From assembly GCF_964355755.1 (NCBI RefSeq), contig NC_092670.1, positions 18,599,201 through 18,663,200 on the forward strand: a stretch of DNA of 64,000 bases, read 5' to 3'. Source of the DNA: Antedon mediterranea (lineage: Eukaryota > Echinodermata > Crinoidea > Comatulida > Antedonidae). Shown here piece after piece: positions 36,601-48,437 of the stretch (position 1 is the first letter of the stretch; each line of letters starts with the position of its first letter). Below the pieces are notes generated by a model, which saw nothing but the letters and a program-made list of their open reading frames with translations, did no database searches and was not told the origin of the DNA. A program made the position numbers and the translations under genes.

Positions 36601-38132
36601 AATGTGTTAATAACATGTCAAATGAGAGACAGACAAACAGACCATCAGGCTAAATATGTTTGAATAACAATATTCAATTAAACTATATTCTCATTTACGA
36701 ATGATTTTTTTTTATTAAAACAAAAATTAATAATAATGATAATAACTACTTTTAGTATTTGGATTTTTCTACAAAATAATCTTTATTGAATAAAATTCAA
36801 TTAAAACTCATTTTCGATGTTTGTCCGAACAGTGATTTAAAAAAAAATCAATTATCTGTCATTGATAATAACTAACTAAAATTTGGATTTTTCTACAAAA
36901 TAATCTTTGTTATAAGAACGACAAACCGAAGACAAACACCGAAACAGCGGCGTAAAAAATATATTATTATTACAATTTCAGTTTACAGTAGTACATATAT
37001 ATGTAATTATAAATAGTTATACATGTCAAGTTTAATTAGAAGTGTCTACTTAAGAGACTGTTAAATGGTGTGCATTAACCGTCACTTAACGCATCCACAC
37101 AATTCTTACATTTTGTATCGTAAAGTACAAATGGAAATATGAAAATGCATTTCATCTCTGTGCGTAGTAAAATATGAATAAATTCATGTATCAGATTTAT
37201 TGCGATATGTATGATATTAAAAAATGATTTAACTAAAAGGTTTAAACGCCTCCTGCTCCACGTCGTCGTCAATAGTGACGACGGTGATAACAATTAAATA
37301 TCTTATAAGAAACTGGAAAATTAAAGCCCCTGGTAGCTAGCTCGCGTATACAACTTTTTTTTTAAATTAGCCAATTTAGATACTGTATCGGTCATGAATA
37401 TTGATGCGTACATTTTATCATCCTAAATATTAATAAATTTATGTATACTAGTTAGACCTATTTATTGCAACATTTATAATGTTAATGTTTTACTAAATGT
37501 TTTAAGCGCCTAGGCCTATGCCTACTATACTACTACCGTACTTACGTCTATGCACATAGATTGGAGAGGCAAAAGATATTAGCTCAAACTTCTGTTTTTT
37601 TTTAATGAACCAATTTAGGTATCGGTGAAGAATAGTTGAAACAACTTGCATGCATTTTATATATAAAATAATTTACTAAATGTTTTAAGCGCCCAGGCCT
37701 ACTACATATCGTACTTATTCTACATGTGATCAGTAAATGGATGCACAGTAGATTGGAAAGGAAAAAGATATTAGCTCAAACTGATTTTTTTAATGAGGCA
37801 ATTTAGTTATCGGTGAAGAATATTGTGAACAACTTTTATACATTTTGTATATACATTGTATATACTATAAAATATAAAAACTATATATTTTGGTGATGAT
37901 TGTTGAATATTATACGGAGTGTTGATATTTTTGGTATTTTAACTATTATATTTATCAATATTTGAGTTGCATTTCAACACTAATAACTCACCCACGTTAC
38001 AAAGAAATAATGACCATCTTTTTATTTTTAGCATTCCCCAAGGAAATTGTAAATTTATTTCTTACCTGAGTTCGCCAAACCGGCTTCAAGTAATGGATAA
38101 GACGCCTGTTGTGCCGCCGACTGATTTGTCAT
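33616..38132 (-). CDS. BRI3-family membrane protein 1 (LITAF-like zinc ribbon)
   Basis: Minus strand, two exons (38066-38132, 33616-34106) split by a phase-1 intron of about 4 kb; 185 aa. The N-terminal two thirds are rich in Pro, Gln, Tyr and Thr. The C-terminus is the BRI3/LITAF-like module: CPTC (139-142), a hydrophobic stretch VLGICCAVFFFPMGLICCLM, then CASCGAIYK (C177, C180). In this family the two CxxC half-sites form a zinc ribbon and the hydrophobic part inserts into late-endosomal or lysosomal membrane. Unlike its two neighbours it has no PPxY motif at the N-terminus (ASYPLLEAG instead). The intron carries MITE copies and a ~200-bp tandem duplication. Confidence 0.85.
34418..34729. 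mobile_element. Rearranged MITE M2 copy with insertions
   Basis: M2 ends at 34420 and 34729 enclose extra DNA with a (GACC)n tract (34498-34526) and a doubled interior motif. A 20-bp palindrome (34686-34705) interrupts the right terminal repeat. In intron 1 of BRI3-family gene 1. Confidence 0.75.
34686..34705. mobile_element. Micro-palindrome inserted into an M2 MITE
   Basis: CATGGACCTATTAGTCCATG with GTTTGAT on each side (34679-34685, 34706-34712). Other M2 copies have one uninterrupted GTTTGATAGTG here, giving the pre-insertion state. Confidence 0.65.
35109..35292. mobile_element. MITE family M1 copy
   Basis: Intact ends AAGCTTGGTTCCCACTAGTG and CTAGTGGGAACCAAGCTT, with an M2 element abutting its right side. 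In intron 1 of BRI3-family gene 1. Confidence 0.8.
35295..35395. mobile_element. MITE family M2 copy, right part lost
   Basis: Starts AGCTCTGTCTACACTATCAA directly at the right end of an M1 element and loses similarity after GGATGTCATATCACTACC. Confidence 0.7.
35819..35872. mobile_element. Micro-palindrome insertion (54 bp)
   Basis: Begins CAGGGAGTTGTAA, has 14-bp perfect arms (35818-35853), then a 20-bp tail ending GATG. GTTATAC flanks both ends (35812-35818, 35873-35879). Confidence 0.5.
37363..37860. repeat. About 190-240-bp diverged tandem duplication
   Basis: Units begin at 37363, 37603 and 37792 with variants of CCAATTTAG(A/G)TA(T)CGGT and share AAAAGATATTAGCTCAAACT and ATGTTTTAAGCGCC. 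In intron 1 of BRI3-family gene 1. Confidence 0.7.
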
Positions 38133-38560
38133 TTTTATAATGATAGCCGTTTCAGTTACCGTACGATGAGAGAAAACACAATAAATCCTTTTAATTCGCC
38201 AGACCACGATATAATTTCTACTTCTTTTTGATTTGTTTGTATTAATATTACAGTGATATTTTCTATCTGGTAGAACGAATTGCTATTGATATTCAATAAT
38301 CATTTGCGATATACGTAATGCGTGGTTGTAATTAACAGTTTAGTGTCCAATCTCGCGAAAGTGATGTGCGCCCTCTCTTTGAGGTTTTATCAGGTTACCG
38401 TACTTCAACCTTGTTGTATTACAGATAATAAAATAGTCTAACTATTTAATCCATGATTACAGTGGACACTTTCCTGTGAAATAAAATGTTTAAATACACG
38501 GGAAAAACAATTCAGTGAACGCCGCTATGTATTAGCATTAGCGATAGATAATTAGGGTTG

Positions 38561-38705
38561 GAGCTCCACCCACTATAGGACGCAATGCAATCAGGGACGT
38601 AAAAAGTGATTTGACCAATCACAAGCAATGGGTTATTGGAACTTTCGCTTGCCAATGGTCACCTCGCTTGCGTTACGTCCTTGTGTTGCGTAATTTTCAC
38701 TACAA
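38561..38705. mobile_element. Degenerate MITE M1 copy
   Basis: Contains GACGCAATGCAATCAGGGAC, TTGACCAATCACAAGCAAT and TTGCGTTACGTCCTTGTGTT in M1 order. Terminal repeats are eroded. Confidence 0.6.
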
Positions 38706-38992
38706 AAAATACATTTAGGGGCGGGGGTTGGAAGGGTTACGTTGAGCGAACACCCAACATAATAAATTATAAATAGGGGTTTGGGAAAAACATCTCTCTC
38801 CTCTGGCCTAATTCTACCGCGTCCGATATCGTAAAGACAGTGGGTCACAATGAAACTAAGAGTACCGTCCAGAAACAGAATCGTACCCAATCATTAATAT
38901 ATCGATGAACTCGTGTTTTATTTCGCTGGATATAGGCCTAAGCTGACGTGAACAGACTAACGTCTGACACTCCGATTCAGCACTGGAGACGT

Positions 38993-39015
38993 CACACACA
39001 CACACACACACACAC
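38993..39015. repeat. (CA)n microsatellite
   Basis: An uninterrupted CA run between the first two BRI3-family genes. Confidence 0.9.
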
Positions 39016-39753
39016 GTTAGAGAGTAGATTCTTTTTTTTTTTTTGCGAGACTCATTTTTTCAGACACTTGAGAGTGCAGAGGTGGACAACTAAGCATCGA
39101 GAGACTGTACTCACGTGACTTTTGGATGGCTTATACACTCACCATTGCGTGACATGGCATTCATTGAGGGTGAATATTGTTGCTTTTTGCAAGGCCGGTT
39201 TTAAATAAGACTGACAATAAATTATGGCACTGCTGGACATCGACAATCTGGTTCAGAGACGTACATAAACTTTATTCCAACATACAGTAGTTACATTTAC
39301 AAACAATTTAAACTAAATATTAAAATTCATAAATTGATTGAGCATCAAATTATATTAGATGAGCATTTATGATTTGCCTTGATTCTGTAATGATGCAGAC
39401 ATTTTGTAAAAAACTTTACTTATACACACAAACATCAAATTTGTAGTAAAATCTTTAGTAAAATCTAATCATTATACTTGAATAAGTAGTGAACGGGTCA
39501 GACAGGGTAGGAACAAAGTCCTCCATACACAGTTCACTAATGCCTCAGTAAGCCTATTTGAACTGCTACTTTCTTCTGATAATTATTTGTAAATTTTTAC
39601 ATAAAAAACACTCGTCCTTTTCAATTATTAATTGCTTTTTTAGATGCTAAACAAATTGGTGTTTGGTTTATTTTTAAGCTGCTTTGTTTTCTTTATTTAT
39701 ACGTGATGACAAAATTTCGATTTTCTTCTGATGATTTGGCTTGTGATGGTGCT

Positions 39754-42075
39754 TTATTGGTATATAGCGCCACAAGATGGACAATGCCTGTTCCTCATCA
39801 TTAAACAACACAGCAAACCGAGCGGGAAAAAGAAAATAGCACAACATATGCCAAGTGGGGTAAACGACTCCTGTAGAATACCGATGTGACACCGTGGACA
39901 AGTCGTACCAACGACTACCACTTGACTTGTGGTAGCGCCTTGTTGTACAGTGACGGTTTGGTGTACTGCTCCTGAGGGACCGGATGAGTAAACAGTCGTT
40001 CTGGTGTTTGGTGGTGGATAGGCTGCCATCGGCTGGTTTGCTTGTGGAGGGTATGGAGAATATCCAGCCGGTTGCGCTGGGTATCCTGTCGGCTGTGGTG
40101 GATACACTGGATCACCAGTAGCTATAAAATACAAATTCAGTTCAATTTATTTCCACAATACATAATAACATACAGGATACTAAATACAATAAAGTAATCA
40201 TGGGGTGGGGGGTCATATAAGTCAGAAAGACTTTAAGTTTGACCCATCCCAACATATAACAATAAATACAAATACGAAAAAGAAAAAAAATACATAAACT
40301 AATAATTATTAATATTAAATAAAAGAAAAACAAAGCTACAATTTGATTCATCATAAATACTATGGTACGATATGAGGGGAGCCAGCCCGTAGACTCGCAT
40401 TTCTTTCTATGAAACAGTCTTTAGAAAATGTGTCTTTCATGATCATGTTTCTTTGATCCTCCTCCTAGGAGGACGCAGCGTAAGTGCAGCGCAAGTAATG
40501 CTTGGTTTCCACTAGCGACGCAATCCACGCAACGTAAGAAAAATTTCCAATCCTTCCAATCGGTTGCCTCCGCGCGCCTGTGTGAAATCAAAGCTACGAT
40601 GTTTGCAGCACAATTGTATCAAAGATTGTATAGCGCCGCTACGCGGCGCTATACAATCTTTGATTGTATCGTCGGTTCCCACTTATACAACACTTTGCTT
40701 CAATACGTCGTTGCGTTGCGTTCTAGTGGGAACAACCAAGCTTTAGTCCCTTTTATACGCCGCAGGAAAAAATGATTATTCCATGCCTATTTTTCAATTT
40801 TAACGCTCATCCCAATGACGTAATTAATTTGAATTGTATACACCCCTACCTGATCGTCAGGCCTATATTAATAATATTCATATTGAACAAAGGTTAATTC
40901 ATATTGTTAAATTAATCATGTAACGATGTTTGTATTTTGGATGATGTATATTGATTTCCCTTCGGTTATTACTTCCCCTTTGGCCTATTAAAATGCATGA
41001 TCTCTATGTCGACATTAACATGAGACCTAATGTTCATATAATACACCATGGACAAAATTGATATAGTACTTGTTTTGTCCATGCATAGACTGGTATTTAT
41101 TCGATAAAGCCTGGACCCGTACTCATTTTTGTTTGGAACGAATTACAAACTTTCATAAAATAAAATAATTATTAGACTTTTATGTGGTTTCGGTCAATTA
41201 AAAATGGAATTGTTGCTTAATATGTCGATAATAACTGTAATGAACTTTTAATCTAAAAAAAAAGACACGCCAAGCAAATTTTTGAAAATAAATTCAACAG
41301 TGGACTTGAACAGAACCCATCGAAAAACCGTTTCAACTGCCGTTTCAATCCATCCCACCTGAAGTAAATTTATGTATGATTACTATCCTACTGTATCAGA
41401 ATAGCGTTTTATTCAGCACTGCTCAGGCTGGTATATTATAAACATTATTTTTATCGACTTATTATTGTATTGATTTCGACAAAGGGCTTGATTCTAATAG
41501 GCATAATGGTTATTTAATTGCTCCTTATTGCATTTTGTTATTTTAAAACTATTGTTGTTTTATTACCATTATTGAATAAATGTTATTGAACTTGAAAATA
41601 AACAGTACCGCTGCTTACAGCAAAACACGTATGATTTTTTGAACTCCGGGAATGTTTTGTTTTAACATGCTTGAATGTGATCTAATACATCACGGTACAT
41701 AAAAGAATTTGGCTAAGAAGACATAAAATAGTCAAAATCCAACTACCCACTCTTTTCTTTTCTTTTTTCCCACTGGGAATTTTCGATATCATCATCTTGT
41801 TTAATGTCTTAATAAATTTAGACACCAATTGGCACTTTTTATGCGATAATTTGCACCACCATCATGTCCAATATATTATAAGCGATTTTAAAAGCAAATC
41901 TGCCACGGGCCTCAAACCCAGTCTCTGCCTGATAAGTAATTAATCGTCCGCGCCATCTTCTCTGAAATGATGGCAATCAAGAAAGAAATTTAATTGTCTT
42001 CTTACCGGATTTTGTCCATCCTGCTTCGGGTGGTGAGTATGGTGGCGGCTGCGTGTTTCCTGCAGGGTCTGCCAT
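39754..42075 (-). CDS. BRI3-family membrane protein 2
   Basis: Minus strand, two exons (42006-42075, 39754-40121), phase-1 intron, 145 aa. The N-terminus has PPPYSPPEAGW, a PPxY motif of the type that recruits NEDD4-family WW domains. It is followed by Pro/Tyr-rich GYPAQPAGYSPYPPQ. The C-terminal module is VVVVGTTCPRC (C98, C101), a hydrophobic segment LGICCAIFFFPLGLLCCLMM and HCPSCGAIYQ (C137, C140). Same exon layout as the neighbouring BRI3-like genes, so the trio arose by duplication. Likely an endolysosomal membrane-associated protein. Confidence 0.9.
40500..40744. mobile_element. MITE M1 copy carrying a perfect palindrome insertion
   Basis: Left GCTTGGTTTCCACTAGCGAC, right GCGTTCTAGTGGGAAC then AACCAAGCTT. 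The body is interrupted by a perfect palindrome at 40620-40662. Confidence 0.7.
40620..40662. mobile_element. Perfect palindrome insertion (20+3+20 bp)
   Basis: Arms are perfect (CAAAGATTGTATAGCGCCGC and its complement), loop TAC. ATTGTAT flanks both ends (40613-40619, 40663-40669). It sits inside a degenerate M1 MITE. Confidence 0.6.
41047..41083. mobile_element. Micro-palindrome, weak flanking repeat
   Basis: CATGGACAAAA ... TTTTGTCCATG with a 15-nt loop. Flanks AATACAC and CATAGAC agree at 5 of 7. Confidence 0.35.
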
Positions 42076-43820
42076 AACGACTGTTCAAAATATTAGCCAA
42101 AAAATGATATAAAATGACTAGGATAAAATAAGTTGGTTGATCGTCACAAGAAATTTTAGATCCAATTTTTGTATTCAATATACAGTAACTAATAATGTTG
42201 CTACGTTATAATGTAAACTCGTGATTGGACCTTGTACCGGGTGTGCTTTCGCTGTCGAGAACAATTAAGACCGTGTCATCCATTCAGAATTTAATAAATA
42301 ACTTATTAACTTTCATCAGCCTTTTAACTGTGATCGTCCGATGACATTTAGACTACAATAGCCAACTTGTTTGATTACCGTCGAATGTTTATGTAATAGG
42401 CGGTATAGTAGGTATAGTACGTATATAGGTAAATTGCCTATTATAAATCATTCAATTCGCCCTATGAGTGGTGATGTAAACCGCACAGGCAATGTAGGCC
42501 TTACGCTTTGAGTGGTGGTGGATACTACCGGATAACATTTCATTGCTGATGATAGGCTGATTATTGTTAAAATTAATCACAATCATCATGATTCAGTGGG
42601 GTAGAGGTGTTAAGTAAATTGTTTGTTAGGAAATGTTTTCGAGAGTCATATCCTGTTCGCCAGTCGCTACCCCCTTTCCCCCTCCAAACCGTCCCTATCC
42701 ATTTTCTCCTCCCATTTGAGCTCAACTTCGGTCAACAATGATCTTTATTATAAGTAATTACTAAATAACCATTTTTTTCTTTTCTTATCTGAATATTTTA
42801 AAGAAATCGAGTACTTGTTTGTTTGCTATCCATTAAGGTAGTAAATACTGGTTGTGTACGTTTAATAATTTTATTTTTATTAACTGTTTATAGTTCACCC
42901 AGGGAGTTGTAAAATGATTATTATTATTATTTTACAAGTCATGGTTCACCCATATATAAGTGTAAGTAAATAAATAAAAAAAATAAAGTGTGTTAAAGTT
43001 CATTGGATGACCGAACAGTTTTAAATACCGCCCTCTTTAATTTCAGAATAGTTCCTGTTCCTTGTCATGTGACCATATCGAAATAGAATGTTTTTCACAT
43101 GATTGTTTATGACGAAAAATAAAATTCTCTACTGAACTGTTGTTTTCAGCATATTGTTGTGATATACTGACATTTGCTATATAATTAATATATATCGGAC
43201 ACGTAATAGTGCTTTTATGTTGTACCAAACAAATAAGGTAAACATTGTCGTTAGTTTTTTTGTACTTATTTAGGTATTTCTCCCTCTTTCTTAGTTAGGC
43301 CTCCAGGCTCTAGCCTCCTACCTATGCTGCTAGGCGTAGGACTTGGCCGGTTTGGTTGTTTGGTGCTCGGAGATTAGCAGGTAGGCCCAACCTTCTTTAA
43401 TAGGCCTACTAGACTAGGTAACAGTGCTAGGAGGTGGTAGGGGCTAGGTCTAGTAGCAGTATTACTTGGTATTTAGACTAAAAAGCTACTGTTTTTTATG
43501 TGGTGTAGGCCTATATGTTAGATTTTAGTTTTACTACTTGGCTAGAAGAGAACAGATGTATAATGGAGCTAAAATAAGACAGCTCAGTGCAGTGCTGTCA
43601 CATTTTCTGTGGAAAGTCTATATACTTATTTTTAGGAATCTTATATGTATATTAACGATACAAAACTGTACAAACAGAACAGAGAATTATAGCAATTAAT
43701 GCTATATAATATTAAATAAATGTATCATAATTTCTATTGTTAATGTTAATATTAAAGGTAATCACTACATTCCAGAGAACCGAAAAACAACAACTCTACT
43801 AAGCTACAATATCATAAAAC
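42076..43820. other. Divergent spacer between BRI3-family genes 2 and 3
   Basis: No coding sequence is seen. Contains the micro-palindrome at 42900. Positions 43740-43820 probably hold the 5' UTR of the plus-strand gene. Confidence 0.5.
42900..42943. mobile_element. Micro-palindrome insertion (44 bp)
   Basis: CAGGGAGTTGTAAAAT, a TTA-rich centre, then ATTTTACAAGTCATG. Perfect GTTCACC on both sides (42893-42899, 42944-42950). Confidence 0.55.
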
Positions 43821-45048
43821 ATGTCAGCACCTCAACAACCTCCACCTGAAGAGAAACCCCCAGCATATAATGGCCAAGGGATGATGCCACCAAAAATGGC
43901 CAATGGTGCACCACAAGGCTATGGCATGCCACCACCTGGATATACAAGTAAGGACTGTCATTATTATGGCTATATTGTATGTTCTAACAGTACATTGAAT
44001 TTGTATTCTGTGTAATGTATTAAATTATGCTTATCACTAATTATGTAACCTGGAAATTTATCTTTATCATTTCAATTTACGTTTTAGTCCAGTAAAATTA
44101 CATCTTATTATAAATTTCTTCATTTAATTATCTCTTTATATATTGTTCTGATCTTATTTTTGAGATGAAGATAATGATCTATACAAAATTTACTGTAAAG
44201 TGCTGAAATCCAAATTTATAAGAACATTTTTTTATATGGCCGCCACTTTATACTTGAGTATTTATTATTATTAAACATCAAAAGCTTTGGAAATATTTAT
44301 CAACTATGAATCATAATGACTTGAGGCATGGAGTGAGAGAATCAATGAATTGCTAACATAGAGCAGTCTACCAGCATACTATATCTAATTATGATATAAT
44401 AAAATGACTGTACTGTATTACACATAATCAATAAAGTAATCAATGTTGAGAAATAAGGGGATTTTCAAACATTGTAAAATAGTCAGCAATAAATATTATG
44501 CTGTTACTGAATATGAATAAAACTTATACTCCAAATAAAAGATTAAATCAACCTTTCGATTTTTATTGGATCATCATCAGTGTATCATATTTATTTTAAT
44601 ACCTACCTACCTTATAGTGTTGGTATGGTTGGTATTTGTATTTATAATGCATTTTAATTTAAATATATGTAGTATAATTTAATGCAGTGACCATTTCTTT
44701 ATTATACAGTTCTAATTTATATAATAATTAAAGCATGTAATTGGTTATAAAATAACTTTTTATTTTTATTTTCTAGGCTACCAATCAGGGGCACCACCAG
44801 GTTATCAGCCAGCGCCACCACAACCAGGATACCCCCCTCAACAGGCATACGGCCAACCAGTCACAGTCACGCACACCACAAATGTGGTTGTTGTAGGTGG
44901 GTGCCCTGCCTGTCGAGTTGGTGTTCTCGAAGATGATTTTACCGTCCTTGGTGTGCTCTGTGCCATTTTATTTTTTCCGCTCGGAATTCTGTGCTGTTTA
45001 GCAATGAGGCAGAGGCGATGCCCAAATTGCGGAGCTGTATTTGGTTAA
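43821..45048 (+). CDS. BRI3: BRI3 (brain protein I3) orthologue candidate
   Basis: Plus strand, two exons (43821-43947, 44777-45048), phase-1 intron, 132 aa, close to human BRI3 (125 aa). The N-terminus has EEKPPAYNGQ, matching the conserved PPAY motif of BRI3, then Gly/Pro/Tyr-rich sequence. The C-terminus NVVVVGGCPACRVGVLED (C85, C88), hydrophobic LGVLCAILFFPLGILCCLAM and RRCPNCGAVFG (C124, C127) is the closest of the three to vertebrate BRI3. It is divergent from the minus-strand copy at 39754-42075, with 1.7 kb between start codons. The symbol reflects family resemblance; one-to-one orthology is not shown. Confidence 0.88.
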
Positions 45049-45572
45049 TATTTATTATTAAGAATCATGTTTGGGGTCAGGAGATGGAGCAATTGAATCA
45101 TTTGAATTACCTGGCTGGCTCAGAGGGGAAAAAACTTTAGACAAACATGTTTTGAGTCTTGGCTTTCACTCTTTAAGAGAAATTTATGATTCGAAAACTG
45201 ACCATTAGGCCTAAAAAAATGTTATTGTTATATTGTCCAATATTTAAATAATTAAATGAGAGAAATATTGGATTTGTGAGTTACATTTCCACAATTTTAT
45301 CATGTATTATTTCGCTGTCTTTCCCCTCTGAGCTGGGATGGAATATTTTTTTAATTTAAAACATTTCTACTACTACGCAATGCAAGCATTTTAACCTCTT
45401 AAGTTATTTCCTTCGTAAACATGGAATAACCAAGATTGTTTATTTAAATGATTTTTCAGGTTTTGTTTTGAAAAAGAATTTGTAATTTTAGTGATATATT
45501 TATAAACATATACAAAGGTAATCTTGGGACTTTCTGTATATAATTAACATAATTATTATTTGCTTGATATTG

Positions 45573-45635
45573 TTATTTCCCATATTTGTTCATTATTTCC
45601 CATATTTGTTCATTATTTCCCATATTTGTTCATTA
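45573..45635. repeat. 20-bp triplicate
   Basis: Three copies of CATTATTTCCCATATTTGTT, 3' of the plus-strand BRI3 gene. Confidence 0.9.
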
Positions 45636-46717
45636 TTTACACAAGAATATATAGATATTATTTTAATATCTTTGAAGGTTATTGTCTATTGAATATACAA
45701 TATAGTTTAAAATATTTATTTTTAATATTGCAATCCTTTATTACCGTATAATTTGCCGTTTTTCTGCTTATTAGAGTTTCTACTTTTTTGTGCTTATATT
45801 TCACTTTGAGTAAGCCAATTTTAAAAATAATGTTATCCAAATAAAATAATTGTTGGCTGCTCAAATAAATTGTAGGGATTCGTTATTGAACCATGCAACT
45901 ATAAATTAGGTAGGTCCATAAAGGAACAATGGTGGTTTTGTTTATTGTCCAAATTCCTGGATTTGAACCAACAATACTGTGGAATTGATATCGTATTACA
46001 ATGCAATATTACATCTAGTTTATGGTTTTTATATTCTCCGTGAACCACTGCATATTCTGTCATGGCTATACTAGACGAATTTCTTCTCAACAACATTCCA
46101 TGCACGTAACACATTTACGTTATTTAATTAGGCACAAATATAACGTATGAAATCGAATTTATATTTCAGCCCAGTATAGTTATATTTGAATATAGTATGT
46201 TTAAAAAAATTTTTTTTATTATTCATGGAATAGATAAAATTAAACAATAATTGCTTTATACTTGTTTGTTGATAAATTACATATAGCGATAATGCTATAA
46301 TAACATGTTAGGTACTATTAAAGTAGCTATATTGGTGTTATCACCGTTTTCAGTAAACTATAATAGAATAATAAATCATTTATACAGTAATTGGTTTTGT
46401 TTTCTTCTGTGTCTACTTTAAATAATATTCGCGCCGCGCGAATGTATGAGTTCAGATTGGTTGCGCACTTATGTTGCATGCTACAGGGCGATAACGATCG
46501 ACGAAATATATTACATAAAACAAGTTTTCATTCTATTACTATAGGATAACCATTTATACTGTCGTTGAGAAAAATAAGATTTTTTTAAATCAATTGACGA
46601 TTAAAAACAAAATCGTTGTATCGCCACGATGTTATTGCCCTTACTAATCATGACGTCATTTGAACGTGTGAAATGGTCATCATGGTTCCTAGTTCTATAG
46701 CATGGAGTTGGTTCTAG

Positions 46718-46744
46718 GAGGGAGTTGTAATTTACAAATCCCTG
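46718..46744. mobile_element. Micro-palindrome insertion (27 bp)
   Basis: GAGGGAGTTGTAA then TTTACAAATCCCTG, with GTTCTAG on both sides (46711-46717, 46745-46751). Related in arm sequence to 35819 and 42900. Confidence 0.55.
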
Positions 46745-47204
46745 GTTCTAGGATGAAAACTTAGTATCTATCGTGGATCGTTATTTCTTTTGTTTTATGT
46801 TTGAAAAATGCAAATCTGTTCAATCGTATAAAAAATGAATGATGAACAAGTTTGTTTAAAAACTAAATGGTGACTGGATGGGTATTTATTTTGTGTGAAT
46901 AGGCCTATGTGGACGTTTTAGCTAGTAAGTTTTTGCACTGGCGGGATTTTAGCCCTGTTACCGTATATTTTTCGAGAATATACACATTGTCTTTGGATTT
47001 AATTTTGGTAAAAGATGAGTCTCGGCGTCATTAGGTCTATAAAATGTAAATTCTTTAGAGTTGTATAATGAGATGTTGATGTAGGCCTGGTTTAATCATG
47101 AAGGTATAAACAATCAATGTTATACCTCTAAATTAATTCACGGCAGTGGTTTTTAATCCATTTTGTGCGTTTATCCGTCTTTTATGTAGGGCCTGGGCCT
47201 AAAT

Positions 47205-47235
47205 CAAGGACTTTAGATAACAGTTAAAGTCCTTG
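47205..47235. repeat. Inverted repeat, 11-bp arms
   Basis: CAAGGACTTTA ... TAAAGTCCTTG. Resembles the micro-palindromes, but the flanks do not give a clear 7-bp duplication. Confidence 0.5.
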
Positions 47236-48411
47236 GTCTAATACATGTTTAAAATGTTGCCCATGTATAATAGGCCTACAGTACTAGTTACTCTGTAGTG
47301 TTAATTGAATTCACGGATTTAAAAAAAGGTCGATTCGTTAATGACCAGTTATTAACTCGTGCAAGAAGAATGCTATACCTGCACAAAATGTGCTAAATAA
47401 TCAATAATCCTGATGGTACGTGAAGTCAATATAGAATAGTACTGTGGTAGGTCATAGAGATAATTAATATCTCTATGATGAATATGCAGAGTTCGGTTGA
47501 TTGAGAGGAACTAGACTGCGCTTGTTGCCGTGTCATGAGTTTTTATTTATTTATTTCCATAATTGCCAGTTAAGGTAACCTTGGTAGATAATATTGGTGA
47601 ATTGAAAAAATTGACCAAATATTATTGTTAGACGATAATATCAAAATTATGAAATACAATTACGTCATTGCCTCAAAAGTGGGAGGCGGTAGAGGGCGGT
47701 AGTCAACTTTTGAGTTGGTGATAGTACTGTACTAATGATTGAGAGATTTATTAGTATCCAAACAATTATACTTGACACAATGCAGAATCTTCCCAATTAA
47801 AAACGAATGTTATTCTAACGAAATTAATTTCAAGATACCACTGGGACACCATATGCCGGTAGCGTATATACAAGAAAATTCAAATAAATAATTTCAGTTT
47901 GCTTGATATTAATTAATTTGATGCTGAATTGGATTGGGATAAGCAGAGACAAGTATATGCTTATTTTAAATCCCAACCAGAATTGTATTAAATATGACAA
48001 TGTTAAATATTTAATTGTTATAGGCCTACTGTTCAAAATTAAGGTAGTTTGTGCTATTTAACCGGTTTTTGTTGTTTTTTTGATTTTCTGATCGTTAACT
48101 TTGTACATTTTGATGCCTATATAGTATATTTTAATTTTATGTATTAATTATATTTGAGTTTTTTAGACATCCTGTAATTATTGGCGATTTTGCTGTTGGA
48201 TGTATGTGAAATAAAATAAAGTAAAAACACTATTTTGGTTGATCATGTACTGTATTGTTGTCCTGTTGTTTGAAACCCATAAAATATGACTACGTTCCAA
48301 TGGAAATAAGTTGACATACTTTTAATTGTCGACTTAATTGGTTATCTAGGTATTCTTTTACTTTTCTATTTTACTATTTTAATATCGAATAAAATCAATC
48401 AATCAATCAAT

Positions 48412-48437
48412 CATGGAGGTATATTTATACCTCCATG
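48412..48437. mobile_element. Micro-palindrome insertion (26 bp)
   Basis: CATGGAGGTATA, TT, TATACCTCCATG. AATCAAT flanks both sides, but the locus is an (AATC)n tract, so the flank match is weaker evidence. Confidence 0.45.

Noticed and set aside
47452-47478. 11-bp-arm hairpin TCATAGAGATA / TATCTCTATGA as another micro-palindrome insertion.
   Set aside because: The 7-bp flanks (GTAGG.. versus ..GAATA) do not match under any boundary tried.
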